A stretch of DNA of 64,000 nucleotides from Trochalopteron elliotii (Eukaryota; Chordata; Aves; Passeriformes; Leiothrichidae): contig JANPWX010000359.1 in assembly GCA_024734555.1 (NCBI GenBank), positions 1,697,042 through 1,761,041 of the forward strand. The letters run 5' to 3'. Position numbers and translations under genes: made by a program. Under the pieces are notes generated by a model. It saw only the letters and a program-made list of their open reading frames with translations. It did no database searches and was not told where the DNA came from. Below are positions 42,538 to 56,400 of the stretch, piece after piece; positions within the stretch are counted from its first letter, which is position 1, and each line of letters starts with the position of its first letter.

Positions 42538-43631
42538 TCCAGTAATGTTTTTTTATTTTCCCCTGAAGTGAGCTTGAATATTTCATTTAAAATCTTCTAT
42601 TGAAGAGGAAAAATATTGTTTTTTCTAAAGTAATTCTCTCCAATGCTTTTGAAAGAAAAGGTAAAGGATTTTTCCCTCCCACATAATGAGTATATAAGAA
42701 GCTTTAGACGATTTCACTGAAGGTGGTAAGATTCTAACATAATAAATTCAATTATAATCAGCTGTACATTTATCTTTCTGTCATGATTCCACTTTGGCCA
42801 GTCACTCTGCTTCCTGCACACTTTTGAGTGCATGCAGAGAGTTCCAGAAGGATGGGGAGGCAAGGCAGCAACAGTGCAGAACATTCATTCACAGCAGGAG
42901 AGAAGTTGGTTTCATCAAGCAGCATTTCCACCACCTGCTCCTTGGAAACACTAAAAAGTAAATTCTTTCTACTTGATTTAAGACAGCTACTGTTAATGTT
43001 ACAAAAGTAATGTACAAAAGGGTCTGGCTTGCAGATTTCATGCAACAAGCTAATTACATGTAAGTGACCAGCTCCTAGAACATAGGCAAAAGAAGAATCT
43101 TAACAAACATGAGAGGAGAAGGTTATAGTAAAATTTTAAGCTTTCATTACATTTGCACTTCTAGTATTTAACATAACAGAACCTTTACTTTCATTGTAAA
43201 ACAGTAATGCTTTTGGCTGGCAACATTCTCCAAATCTTATTAAGGTATTTAAAGCACCAACAAGTGACAAAGTAACGTCCTTCTTGAATCCTGTATGTTA
43301 AGATTACATTGGGCAAGGATCTTTCTTTTGAAAGTCTAGAAGTAATATTTCTCATTGTTAATAGTGAAAAATTTCCATCTGCTTTATACCAAAGTTCAGT
43401 AATGTAGTAGAAGAGTGAACATTCCAATTCACAGTTGCAGGTTTTAGTATTATTTCTTTTCCATTGTTTATTCTTATTGGGCTTTATATGCATACATTGA
43501 GATTTGCATCATAATCTTTAAGTGTTTTTCATTAATGACTCACTCTCTTCCCAAGAAGCCACATTGGCCACAGATGAACAGCTGGCTCTCTGAAAGCCCT
43601 CACAAACTTTTCAGACTACTAAGCCTGCACT

Positions 43632-43655
43632 TTTATGTAATGTTTATTACATAAA
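43632..43655. repeat. Perfect short hairpin
   Basis: TTTATGTAAT, a four-base loop (GTTT), then ATTACATAAA. It lies about 600 bases beyond the EFHB polyadenylation signals. A structural or transcription-end role is possible, but the stem is AT-only and weak. Confidence 0.5.
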
Positions 43656-44242
43656 CACCTCTCAGTATCCATTCGTTTTTCTTCATTGTGAAAGCTGAAT
43701 ACTATTAAGTAATAGTCATAAGCTTGCATAAAGAATAGGATTCTTTGTGAATCCTCTAGATTCATAAATAGAATTCCTCTGCCACACAACTGGACATTAA
43801 TTTCTGGCACTTCTTAACCCACAGGTGTTTATGAAGTCTATTTCATGATGATATTTTAGATCCCACATCTATTGCTATGCACCTCCCTTACTATTTTACT
43901 GTAAAGCACTTTTTCACACAAACTTTCAAACATCTCAAATAGTTTGCCACAACCAGATCTCTGTTGACAAGAATTATGGAACATGAGAAGAAAGGGAAAA
44001 TGCCATATGATAATAATCTTTGAGAGGCCTTGCATATCTGAAACACCTATCCTTAGTGCTTTCAAAAATGTCTTTCCATTTAGAACAGAAAAAAAGATAT
44101 TAAAAAAATGCAAAACGGAATATTAGATAAATATTTGTATTCATTTACATGCATGGATACCAGTTCCTACCAACTGCAATGATTCATACGCATGTGGTGA
44201 ATCCACTACTCATAAAGACAATATACATATAAATATTCATTG

Positions 44243-44255
44243 TTTATTATTTATT
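44243..44255 (-). terminator. EFHB: EFHB polyadenylation signals
   Basis: Two minus-strand AATAAA hexamers (44,243-44,248 and 44,250-44,255) lie about 60-75 bases beyond the EFHB stop codon. This predicts a very short 3' untranslated region of about 80-100 bases. The call is from motif and position only. Confidence 0.65.
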
Positions 44256-44315
44256 CAGCATCAGAATTATGACTGATATTAAATAAAAGCAGTGCCCAAA
44301 GACTAGAATCAGAGA

Positions 44316-44480
44316 CTAGAATTCTATGCGTGATTCATGTATCTTACTCAGTATATTCCACATACTTTCTTCACAATCACAAAGCTCTTTTATCTCATGT
44401 TTTGTACACACTTGCTTCCATATTTCTTCAAACCTTTCATCTGCAACATTCATGCCCGTATTGTGGAGAACTTGTTTAAT
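44316..44480 (-). CDS. EFHB: EFHB last coding exon 13 (residues 532-585 and stop)
   Basis: A TTTTTGTAG acceptor is followed by 54 codons and a TAG stop at 44,316-44,318. It encodes an EF-hand-like helical pair without a metal loop (IKQVLHNTGMNVADERFEEI, then WKQVCTKHEIKELCDCEESM) and ends in SRIEF. Three Cys residues lie close together (positions 561, 565 and 567 of the model). The exon joins exon 12 in phase 0 across the longest intron (2.8 kb). Confidence 0.85.
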   Translation of the reverse strand: MKQVLHNTGMNVADERFEEIWKQVCTKHEIKELCDCEESMWNILSKIHESRIEF

Positions 44481-47400
44481 CTACAAAAATAATACAAAAT
44501 AATACAATTCATGTAATTCCAGTCAGCATTTTGTTAAACTATACAGTCCAGCTTTTACATATTTAGCAATTTCTATCTGCCAAAGAATATTTTTCCACTC
44601 TTAAATTAAAATTACAGACCACATCCTGCATCCTTAATGAAAGAAGTTCCTATTTAAGTAAATCTGAATCTTATTGAAATGAAAGCTGTAAAAAATTCTC
44701 TGTAATTAATACAGTAATGTGGATGCACTACTTCAACACCAGAAAAAAGTCAAATACAGAAGACTCAAGGAAAAGTGAATGCTTTTTTAAAGCCCTAGGT
44801 AAAGTTCTGTTTATCCACTCCATTTTTGCTGTCTGCAGTTACCAACATAAATCAGATTACATTATTATCTGCATTTCACAGCAAGAGTACTATACACAAG
44901 GTGATCAGCTGGTATATGTAAGTGGGTGAAGTGACTAAAATGAAATGGTTCACATCAACTTTAAGCCTTGCTATAATTTTATACCAAAATAATTCAGCAG
45001 AAGGTATTTTTTTCCATATTTTTTCACTTGGGTGCTTCCTGTTGTATGCTTCATTACACTGACCTGTTGACTGGCAACTTTAGAAGAATATTGATGCACT
45101 CTGTGCTTCTGTTAGTATCAGCAAACATTTGGCTTCTTCAATTGTATCATATATGTGTGTTATATTTATGCTATGGAGACTTTATGCATGCTTTGATAAA
45201 GTAAGACCTTTAAGACAGTCAAACCAACCTTGTTGATCATCTTTCTCTAAAACTGTTTTTTGTATAAATATAGGCCTGATCCCCAGTACAGCAAATCTTC
45301 AGCTTCATCTTAGCCAATAAATCTATGAGACTTTGTGCAAGCTGAAATTGCAGGAGGAAAAAAAAGACTGAATTTTGTTTCTTTAAGCATAGGTGTTAAA
45401 TGTTTCAGTTAAATCAATCATATTACCCACGAGTAAAACAAACCAGATCCGATCTAGTGTCTTCAACAAGCAAGTGAAATATAGAAGTTAAACTAAAAGC
45501 AATATTCCTTCACAGGACATCACTGCAGGGCGAATAAAGGACTACATGCTCTCATAATTTGGCTTCATCATATTAAGAGAGAGCTCTGTCCTGACTCGTC
45601 AACTGCTGTAAAGTCATCACTGACCAAACCACAGACTATTGTGTGCAGACAGGATAAAACTCACCTATGATCAACAAGATCATGCTGCATACAAATTACT
45701 CACTATTCCTCAATTACATAACTTCTATTCTCTTCAATAAACTGGAGAGAATTTCAGAGAAGAAAACAGCAAGCCCAAGAACTATTTTGTTCTTTTGCAA
45801 CAAGATGAGTCACTTCATGAAACTATTTTATAGTCAGAATTTGCATTCATTTCTACCACATTACATAAAAACTGTATTAAATTACTCTGGGCTTTCATTT
45901 AATAATATCATATAATCATATAATAATTTCATTAACCATGAAACTTTTGGAAACATTGATTATACATATCAAAACAATAATTACAAAATGCCCAAACAGC
46001 CCATTTCATGAACATAGGGTATTTTAGTAGACTCAGAAGTGGGTCTGCATTGAATTCTACACAGCTGGTATACAATACAATAGAGTATGACATCTCAGGA
46101 CATGTTATAACTTCAAAGAACAGTTCTATCTAGTGCCAGACAGAGGTAATGGGCAGATGCCATTGGCTTCTCAATGAAGCATGAATTCCATTTAGTGTTA
46201 GCTATTTGCTGCAGGCACACATTTCCTGCTTTCAGAGCTACATAATAAAGTGGTAAATGCTCATGGTACACAACATTCTGACATAGCATTTGATGAGCAC
46301 GACACCACACCTTTTACCCCCAGTCGCTAACTAGCAACACTATTTTCTGTAAAATATATATTCGAGCTCCACATGCACTTTCAAACATGACTCCTGAATA
46401 TTTAATATAATGAGTAGTAGAGAGGAAGAGGCTGCCACAGCTTCTTTTCTCATTTTAGACTGGAATTTCACATTTCATTACAATTGTCTAATAAATTGTA
46501 TTTCAGGGAACAAAGTTCTCTCTTAATATTTTTTCACTATAAATTGTATTCAAATGTAAAAATAAAGTGGCAAACAATACTGAAGAAGAAGCAGCAAAGT
46601 TGTTTTAGTATTTACGTGAGAGAAACTCTGTGAGAAAACAGAGTGGTAGGAGGCTGCAGATATATAAGAAAAATCATGGAGTCCCCAAGTAAGTCCCTAG
46701 AGTCTCATGTCCCATCTTTGTCTTCAGAATTATGAGAGAGCACAGTATTGCTGTGTGACTCCCAATGTTCTCCATCACTGTACAGATCCTTTGTAGAGCT
46801 GAGCCTACAACTGTGACTCAGCAGAGCACTTTAAAGTTACTTTTGTGGTTTGCTGAATTTGTCATTAGCAAGACCTGCCAAGTTTGTCTGAGGAGAGACG
46901 CCCTTGATAAAATTTTCCACTAAACGCCCCTCTGTGATAGAAATTATTTTTATACACCTGTAAAAATCTTCTTGTGGGGCTTTTTAAGACATTTCATGGA
47001 ATCATAGAATAACTTAGATTGGAAGAGATCTCTGGAGATCATTCATCCAATGACATAATCAAAGCAGGGCTAACTTTACTATTAAACCATGTTTCTTGAG
47101 ACCTTGCTCAGAAATTTGAATAGGTTGGATCTGTATAAAATTAATATCTACCAACTTTATGAATAATTTAGAATGTTATTTTTCAGATAGCTGAAAGGAT
47201 GTAAAGAAAGATGGTAATGTTGCATTATGAATTTTACAACCTGTTTACTTGATAATATGACTTCTCACTCCCACATGGCTAGCAGAACAATTATCTTGGA
47301 AGAACATTCTGAAGAAATTCACTGTACCTCTGCCTTTGGTCTCTTTTTCAAAAGATCTTTTTCATACACTCCCTTTTGACTGAAGACAGAAGGGAGCAAT

Positions 47401-50400
47401 ATTGCAAAACTATTGCCCTGGTCACCATAATTAGTATTGTCAGCAAGGCGGCGAATTCGAGGAGCAGGAATATCTGAACGAATAGTTGGAACACCACACA
47501 CTGGATAGCCTGTGAAAACCAATCAACAGGCAGCATGGATAAATAGTCACAGAGGACAGAACATTTTGTATGAAATAAGAAGAAATGTGATGCTTGACAT
47601 AAGTTCAATAACAAGTTATATCATTTTCTTCCTCATATCTTTTTTCACATTTTTAGAAATTCTGGCTTCAGCTACATCATGAAGTGAAAACAAGAAATCT
47701 TGCAGTATTATACTAGTACTTACTTACTTAGTATTCCCAGCTGAAAGCATTTTAGGTGATTCCGAGATATGGTTCTCCCAAAATTACTGGCATAACTTCT
47801 CAAAGACATCAGATTAATTTCAATGTTTCAACAGACTATTCCTTCCAACTTCCAAGTCCCAATCTTAAAAAAACTTAGCTTAGATAAATTAATTCACTAT
47901 TTTACATTAGTAGAACCTGAAGCAACACTTTTTAACTTTGCTTCTGATTTTGTCTTAAATAATGCTCAGAAGTGAGCAGCACAGTCCACTGTACTTACAG
48001 GATGTTGGGATACCACCTACTACGGCATTATACTGAGAAGATGTTGTTTGATAATTTGTATATACACGGTCTGTTGATCCTGTAAGCAGTTTTGGCATCT
48101 TTTCTGAGCTTCCTGGTTCTTTGAACTCAAGATCTTCCTGTTTTGGCAGTGGTTCATCCTCTTTCTTTGTGTCTTTGGGAAGATAGCCATCTAATTTTTT
48201 CCCTATATATAAAAGTTATGGTACAGCCAAAATATATTATCAACACATTGTAGACTAAGAGGCAAAAAACTTTGCTTGAAGAACTGTAAAGGAGGTAACA
48301 TAATTCATTTACATTTCTGATAATGCTTCTAGGAGATGTTTTACTTTCTGTTGATCTGTATTATTAAGGAAACTTCACAGTGAAAATCTCAGCGTGCAAC
48401 ACAGAACTTCAGGATTCTGAAACACATCTGTACCTGAGACTCTGCTGGTAGTTAAATCGCTCTTTAAATCCTACTCTTCTAAAGGAGCAGCTAGTTTACA
48501 ACAGCAATGAACAAGATCATCCCCACAATTTCCCAGTATTAAGGCATCTACCTTTTCTAATTAATTTCTCTTCAAACTCTTTAACACCTATTTTATCTTT
48601 CCAGTTCAGAAAGTTTGCAAAGTCCCGGTAATTAATCAGACCATCCTTATCCAAATCACAGCAGTCAAATAAGGCATCCAGGAGCTCATCATCTAGATTC
48701 ACATTCAGCTGAAAAAAGATCCTTCGTAGATTGTTCTTATGTATGACGCCATCACCATTCTATTACAAAGAAAATAAAACAGTTGTTATATCCTATGATT
48801 CTCTAACAGCTATCATGAAGTAACTTCACCAAAAGAAACACATACACATGTTTATACAGATAGATATACAGATCCATATATATAAATAGCACCAGACACA
48901 CCATTTGCAAAAGAGTAATATTGCTGAGTACAAAAATAAACCCTAAGTATTTTAGAAATTAGAAATCTGAATAGAAAAGTGTCAAAAGGTAATTTTCAAC
49001 TTAAATAATACAGTGAAGTGAGAGTAAAGGTGTAATAGGCTACCGTGACAAGATAACAATCTAATCATAAATGTTGAGAAAAAGCCAAGATGTATTTAAA
49101 AGTAAGACACCAATCATTCTATATGCATCACAATTAATGTTACATATGAAATGTCATTTACATTTTTTTTTCCAGAGAGAAAAAAAGAAAATATCTTAAA
49201 TTCTAGTGCTTGGCAACTCAGTCAAAAAGTACAGCTCGGAAGAATATATGAACATAATCTCTTCCACTGTTTTCCCTTTATAAAGAAATACCAGATTTTG
49301 AAGTCCAAAAGTTGTTAAGGTTACTCCTGCTTGTGTGTCCCTTGCTCCCTCCAACCTGGATATTCCAAATAATACAATGAAAAGCTTCAAATACTACTGT
49401 GTCTAATTCCATAGTATATCACAGTAAATGAAACATACCAGTAACTATGAAATTATCTTCACAGTTATAGTCTTCATCCATATTTACCTTGCTATGCTTG
49501 CTCCATGTCTGTATCTCTACAGCACAGGAGCACTAATGTCACACATTCCTTTACATTTATACCTTTTCAGAGCACTAACCTTATCAAAATGTTTTAATGC
49601 TTCTAATAACACATCAAAATTCTCATAGTTAGCTTTCTTCAGACTTTGCCGAACTGCAATCAAGATAACTCTTTCTCTGTCCTTCCCACGGAGGAACTCA
49701 CACGGAACCCGGACGTGAAGAAGATCATGAACGTCCATAAAAATGAACAATTCCTCAATTAGATGTGCATATACAGTAAACAGACATTGATTAAAAAAAA
49801 AAAAGAAATGAAACAAAAACCAAAGAGCCTGAATTCATAAGGAAAAGGAGAATTTGAGTTTCAAGATGCTGATTTTCAGCACTGCTGAACAGCTAACACA
49901 GCCATTCCATTACAAGATCAAATGGTCCATATCATTATTTCTCTACTCACACACAGTTAGTATCAAAAATTTTGGAACATCATTATGTAGCTTCACAAAT
50001 CTATCCACTGCTTCCAAAAGCTTCTAAAAGCAGTAGTTGTTACTCAATGTCCAGATTAATTGAGCAAAAAAAGAACATACATTATTAATCTACCACTTCC
50101 AGTCTGTCATGTTCCAGATACTTATAAGAGCAAATCTAGTATTTTGGATAATTATGTATCACTGGTTTCTAGAAAGGCAAAGCACTATTTTTGTGTTACT
50201 CTTCCCATTTTCTACGTATCCTAACTTTTTTAGTATTTTAAAACACTTTAGCACACTGAGCTACAATCTTCATCCAAATTCCCAAGATGCCAAGTCACTT
50301 TCTAGAGTGCAAGAAGTTCATTCAGAGTTCAGTAACAAACATGAGCAGCTCACCTAATCCCCCTCTAACAGCAGTGTACAAGCATTATTTTCTACTTGTT

Positions 50401-53400
50401 AATTATGAATTCTTTTGTTCAGTTCCTTCTGCTCTTCCTTATAGCATGAACTTTATTATACTACATGGTAAAATGTGTAAAAGCTTATGTACTCTTTGAA
50501 CAGGCTTTCTCTGGCCCAGATTGACTGGATGACTTTTATCCACTTCATTTTTTTGCTTCCCAACTATTGACTGTATTCCCTATTTATTAAACATAATGTT
50601 AAAACATCATCAATCCCAACACTGACTATTTGAGTTGACTAGCTTTCAAAATTTTGTCATTATGAAAATTAATAGCTTTTTTTTATTTTTACTCTGCTTA
50701 CTGTCTCCTTGCAACCTTCAAAAACTTATTATTCCTATTTATTGCTTGCTATTTTTACTCTTTTTAGAGAAGTGCTTGAGAAATCATTGAGGGAAGATGC
50801 ATGATTGATTTAAATAGCCATTTTAATTTGTCATTTTGATGTCAATAAGGGTTTTCTGCCATTTCCCATTTTGTTACATTCAGATATGAAGGCTTTAAAA
50901 AATAAAAAAATGCCAGCATGATAATCCCAAACCTAAAGCTTCTTTATTTTTGACATTTACTTTTTTCCCCCTAGCAACTTCAATCACTCAAATTTTCATT
51001 TCAAAAATTTACTGTCGATAAATTTTTGTACCTTGCCTCTTAAAATTTTAGGAAAACTGTATATACAACCAACAGTTATTTCTTCAGCAGAGTTTCATCA
51101 GCAAGGTAAGATTTTATTCTGCCCTTGAACTTACCATATTCATCTGGAGGGATCACCAATCCAAATGTATGGTCTGGGGAAACATTCATAGTTTCTGCTA
51201 TACTGTCAATAAGGATTTTTTTTGTTAATTGTCAAACAGTTTATTAATAGCCAAAATAAAACCTCAGCTACTATTAAAAAAAAAAAAGTGATTTATATAA
51301 TTGGGATGATACTCATAGTTCACCTGAAATTTGTTTATCAGGACTTTGTTTCAATGTTACCATCCCAGAAAAGCACTCCTTTACAAAGCTGATTAGAACA
51401 TCCACTATTTGTAATGTAACACATCAAATGTAAATATTAAATTTTTGAACATTTATGCTCATTAAAAGGAAAAAACATTCTATGCCATTTTTCCAAAGAA
51501 AATGATAGAAATGTGTGAGAAAAGTCCTTGTAGTCAAATAAAAGGAATATTTAGACAAAATCTCCAATTGGAATGTCTGAAATAAACTGCTTTTGGCTAA
51601 ACTGGGAAAATTGAATCACATCTCTGCCTTTCACAAGGCAATTTTGTCTACCAAAACGAGCAACCAAGCCCATATCCACGTGGAAAACTTGGCTCAGTTC
51701 TATTTACCAAAAATTCAATATTCCGTTTGTGATGTTGAAGAACTGTTTCTTTTTTTAATTTTAAAAAGATGCAATGCTCGTTTTATTTTTAATAATTAAA
51801 TAATTAAAACACTTATCTGAATCAAAAACCCCCATCAGAATTGAAAAGATAATCAGTGCTTTGTTCTAAAGCACAAAACAAACAAACAAAACCCCACACA
51901 CAGAAATGGAAACAATCTAAAAACAACTATGTATATATTCCTTTTATCATTTTCGTATCACACACAGGATGTGGATGGCGTAAAATTCACTAAATAAGAT
52001 TGTTGGCCTGTACCTGTCTTGTAATATTAGTGCTAGGTTTCAGCCTGCACTGAAACCCATCCCTGACTGATTACACTGCTTCATGTTGCTCTTGCTTCAG
52101 GTCTGTCTCACGGTAAGCTGGGACACAGTGACGAGAGAGAAGAAACTGACTCGTGTTTGTGTTCACTCCTTACACGTACCTATGAGAACACTTCTCCACA
52201 TCAACTTAAGTCTGCGATCTTGAGCTTAAAATTAACTTTTGCTACCAAAGTCAATGATGCTGTAAGTGAGCCTTCAGAGGTATTTTTGCAGAAATCTAGA
52301 GCATCTGCAAAGACAGCCTTTGGACACATTCAGATTTACAGCACACCTGGATCCTAACTCCACTGTACCTTATGACTTCTGTGGTGCTTCTTAAGCGCTG
52401 TTCTGTAAAATTACAAAACTGTCCCAGATTGCTTCATAAATGTCAGTCATTCTAATGATTCAACAGAGATTGGTAAATGCTGCTAGATAATAACACAATT
52501 TAGTTCCATGGCCTTTTCCAAGGAAATAATAAAGTGAGATTACATATGATGTAAAAAAGAAGACCAAAAATAGTGTCAGAATAAGCAAAATGGTCGATTC
52601 CCACACCATTAGATGAGAAGTTTCAGTCCTTTCAAACCTTCCTAATTGCAAAATACAGGGGGAAAAAATGTCTTAAAGAGTGCTTGTCAGATACAGACCA
52701 TTTAAACAGTATGATCTAACTTCACTACATAGCCACAGTACAGGCCTCATTAGTAACTTGTGTACTTATCAGCCTAATTAGAGCAGGTAGAAGGTCCTTT
52801 TCTGTTAAATGAATGCTGCACTGGAAGCATTCAGCACACAGTTATATTTTTTATCCCAGACATAAAAAGATATTGGAGAAATGGCAAAAGTGAGTGAATT
52901 TTGTGCTTGATCTATTCATAACAGAAGGTATCTTTGCTTACTTACGGATCAAAAACTTTTCCAACCAGAGGCTGGTATTTTTTCTTAAAATCATCACTTC
53001 GTTTTGACACAAGGTGTGGTGCTCTCTTCCTACAAATTACAAAAACAACTCCTGTACATATTTGTCTAAAAATATTCAAGAGTTTTTCAATAATATTTTA
53101 AAATATTATTATATATTAAAAGAAAACAGCAACTCCTCTCAGCTTAGTAATTAAAATATCCTGCTACTTAAAATCAAAGGGCTTTACATAATGCTTGAGA
53201 CATGCTAAATGCTGTTACATGGTAAAAGTTATTTGGATAAACTGTTCTGAAAAATCACACCTTTCATCTTCTATTCAGTTCAATACAACTAAAGATAGGA
53301 TTGTGAGACATACAATTTTTCTTCAAATATGAAGACCCACGCTTCCTGATAATTCATCCCATGAATTAACAAGTTAACTCATCACAACTTACGAATCCAG

Positions 53401-56400
53401 GTCCAAGACCCAATTTAAGGTGTTGGCTGTATTTCGCCCATCTTCATAGTGAGGGGTTTCCATCCCATAAACAAAAGACTTGTCAAAGTGTATATTATAC
53501 TTCCTATTGACTGGTTCCCCTGCAGAAAAAGCAGGCATTTCAACCTGTGTAAAATACTTAAGCAAAAAAAATGCACCCAGTATCTTCATTCTTAAGATGA
53601 AACAATGAAGAAACAAAGGCAAATAACTAACAAACCTGTTTAATTAACGATAAATAATTTGCATTCCCCCTGTACTGAGTAGTTAGGAACAATCTTGTCA
53701 AAAGTGAAGATAAAAGGCAAAGTAAAAAGCAAAAACTGCTTCAGTTGGATGTTCTTTTACATCTGATTAAAGACAAGCCCAACAGAATAAATGAAACCAC
53801 GTAGCCTAAGTGGTGAGGGTCATGCAAACAAATTGCTTTGTAATATCTGCACCTGAGCAGAAATGTGTACCATTTGATTTACTGTTTTTAAAAAATGCAA
53901 AAAAAATTTTGACATCCTGCATTTTCAGATATATTCTTGCTATGTCTTTTTATCACACAGAAATCTGTCATTCTTTTTCTCCAAGGTCTTTCCAATCACC
54001 TTTTAAAAAGAACGATAATCAGAACTTTCAAAAATATTAATCACTGCATGTTTTCTAATAAGGGCTTCATATTGCTGTATGGCAGCATGGAATTCTTACA
54101 CCATTGTTGATATTGTCACATAGTTGACTTTTTCCTGTCACTCTGTTTCTGACTTGGCCTCTCCATGATCTGGCTGATGGAAGTTACAGAAGAGACAGAA
54201 ACAGATAATGAATAATTTCACTAAAGCACCCAAGAAAGGCATGCAATATGGGGGGAAAAGTACAGATTTGGCCAATTTATACCAGTACTATTTACAGTAA
54301 AATTTCCTCAGTGAGACAACAAAGTACTATAATTTCACATCTATATAAGTCTCCACATAAAATTTACATTTGCAGCCTAAGGGAAAGTCAGGGAACTGGG
54401 AAAAATAGAAGTCGCTTAAAAAACAAACAAACAGACAAACAACAACATCAACTGCATTTTAGAGTGCTACTTGTCACTCTGCTCCTGTGCAGACCTGTGA
54501 AATAAAGGGTAACCATCTACCAATGCTCTTATGAGCAGACCACATCACACAGGTGCTGCCCCCAGGGGCTGAAGCAGTGCAGGCACAGCCCACAGACCCA
54601 CATAGGCTGTGGAACCTGCATTCCAGAGAGCCACTCAGCAGCCTGAAATCCTTTGCAACCAGAGCCTAATGTTAAGCCCCTCATTAGAAAGTCTGTCTGC
54701 TCTGAAATTCTGTTTGGATACTGATGAAAGAGAGGAACAAGAGGAGAAAGTACTGCAGTGGGTTGGGCTCATGGCCTGTGACTTCAAATCTGAGATTGCT
54801 TTCAGTGGCATAGACAATGCCAAACTCGGTAAGCAACCAAGGCATTGTTTCTAGTTTCCTGGAAATATTTTGCTTTTGAAACAGCACCCAAAGGAAATCA
54901 GGCTTCCAACTCCTCCATGAAGTTCTTACACTGTTTTAAATGCCCATGCTGAAGTGACTGACAGTTCTAGAAACTGAGATCATGCTGTCTCAGCTGCATT
55001 TTTTTCACATAATTTTTAAAATAATTTATACTGTATTAATACAGTGGTTAAAATTAATAGTTTACATCTCAAAAAACAGCATACAGTATGCACTGAACAC
55101 ACATAGAAGAACTTTTAATGTGGTTTCTTATCAGGCTTTTAACTCACCCACGTAATAATCCTCATGTGACAGAACGTACAAATCATGTCCTTCTCTCGCT
55201 TCTTTATCCACTTCCTCAAAGGTTTTGGGTGGATTTACAACCTCTCCAGCTGTTAAATCTGGAAACAAATAAAGAATGCGTGGTTGGGGAGAGCTAAGGG
55301 GGATGGATGTCTTGTTTGGTTCGTTCTTAATTGTAAACAATGCCTTGTTAGAGAAGTCGCTAATACTGCGGCAGGATGACACTTCTCACCACATTTCTAG
55401 TCAACCTATAGATTCAATCTAATAACATAATGGAGAGAATCACAGAAACCCAGATGAAAAGAACTTCTGCAAGAAAACTAAGCGACACAGATGTGATTTC
55501 CTCCTGTGTATCTCCAGGAAATATACACATGTCAAGGAAGTTTCTTCCATGAGACCTATTAGAGTTGTTGGGAAAAGGAAGGTAAGTTGACAGCTACCTA
55601 AACAGTTCTCCCAGGAAGTTTATAAAGACAGATGAGAAAGAGAGCCAAAAGCCCTGCTAGTTACCATATGTTCTCATTGCTTGTTTCTTCATTGTAATTG
55701 AAAAATTTTTAGGCCTTTCAGTAACTATTAAATAATAACTCTTTTCTTAAAATGGAGCGGTTGGACTCATAGAGCATGCGCTAGATACTAAATTGCAGAT
55801 TATCTTGTATTTACAGGAAATATGTTTTATTGGCACATTTTCCTACCTTTGAAAACTTTTAGTCCAAATCTAGTATTAATTATATCCAAGCCCTCAGGTA
55901 ACTTAGACGATTGATCATGTGATCTACCCAAAGGTGCTTCACGATTACTGGAGTAAATTGCTTCTTTCATGTCTTGCATCTTTTCTTGAAATTCACTTTT
56001 AGCAGCTGGACTTATCAATGAAGCTACCTGAAGACAACACAAACAACACCAGAGGCAGGAAAACCAACAAACTTTGATCATTGACACATCACTATGACTA
56101 CCCACACAAAAAAAAGTCTGCTCATAAGTGCTCTAATGAGATCTTCCATGGTTACACTGACATAATTTTATCCACTGACTTGCAAACCAAAACTGTATCT
56201 TGAGAGAATAATAACTAATGCTATGCTAAATTTCCAGCTAAATAAAATACTCATTGTGAGATATTTTTATTTTATGCTAGTTTTTCCACTTGTTAATATA
56301 TACATTTTGTGACTGCAGTCTTTCTTTTCTTAGCACATATTAGAAACTATAGTCAAATTATAATGTTACCAAAACAAAAGTGATCTGATTTTTCAGGTTA

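Larger units (their letters stand above)
39801..44215. other. Intergenic, downstream of EFHB
   Basis: 4.4 kb, AT-rich. It contains one ambiguous base (40,242), a CA/TA-rich microsatellite (about 42,497-42,537), a 70-codon frame with a strong Kozak context at 40,532 and a perfect 10-bp hairpin at 43,632-43,655. None amounts to a recognised gene. Confidence 0.5.

Noticed and set aside
1..44200. Searched for 3' exons of KCNH8, the expected neighbour
   Set aside because: No potassium-channel or cyclic-nucleotide-binding motif was seen in any frame.
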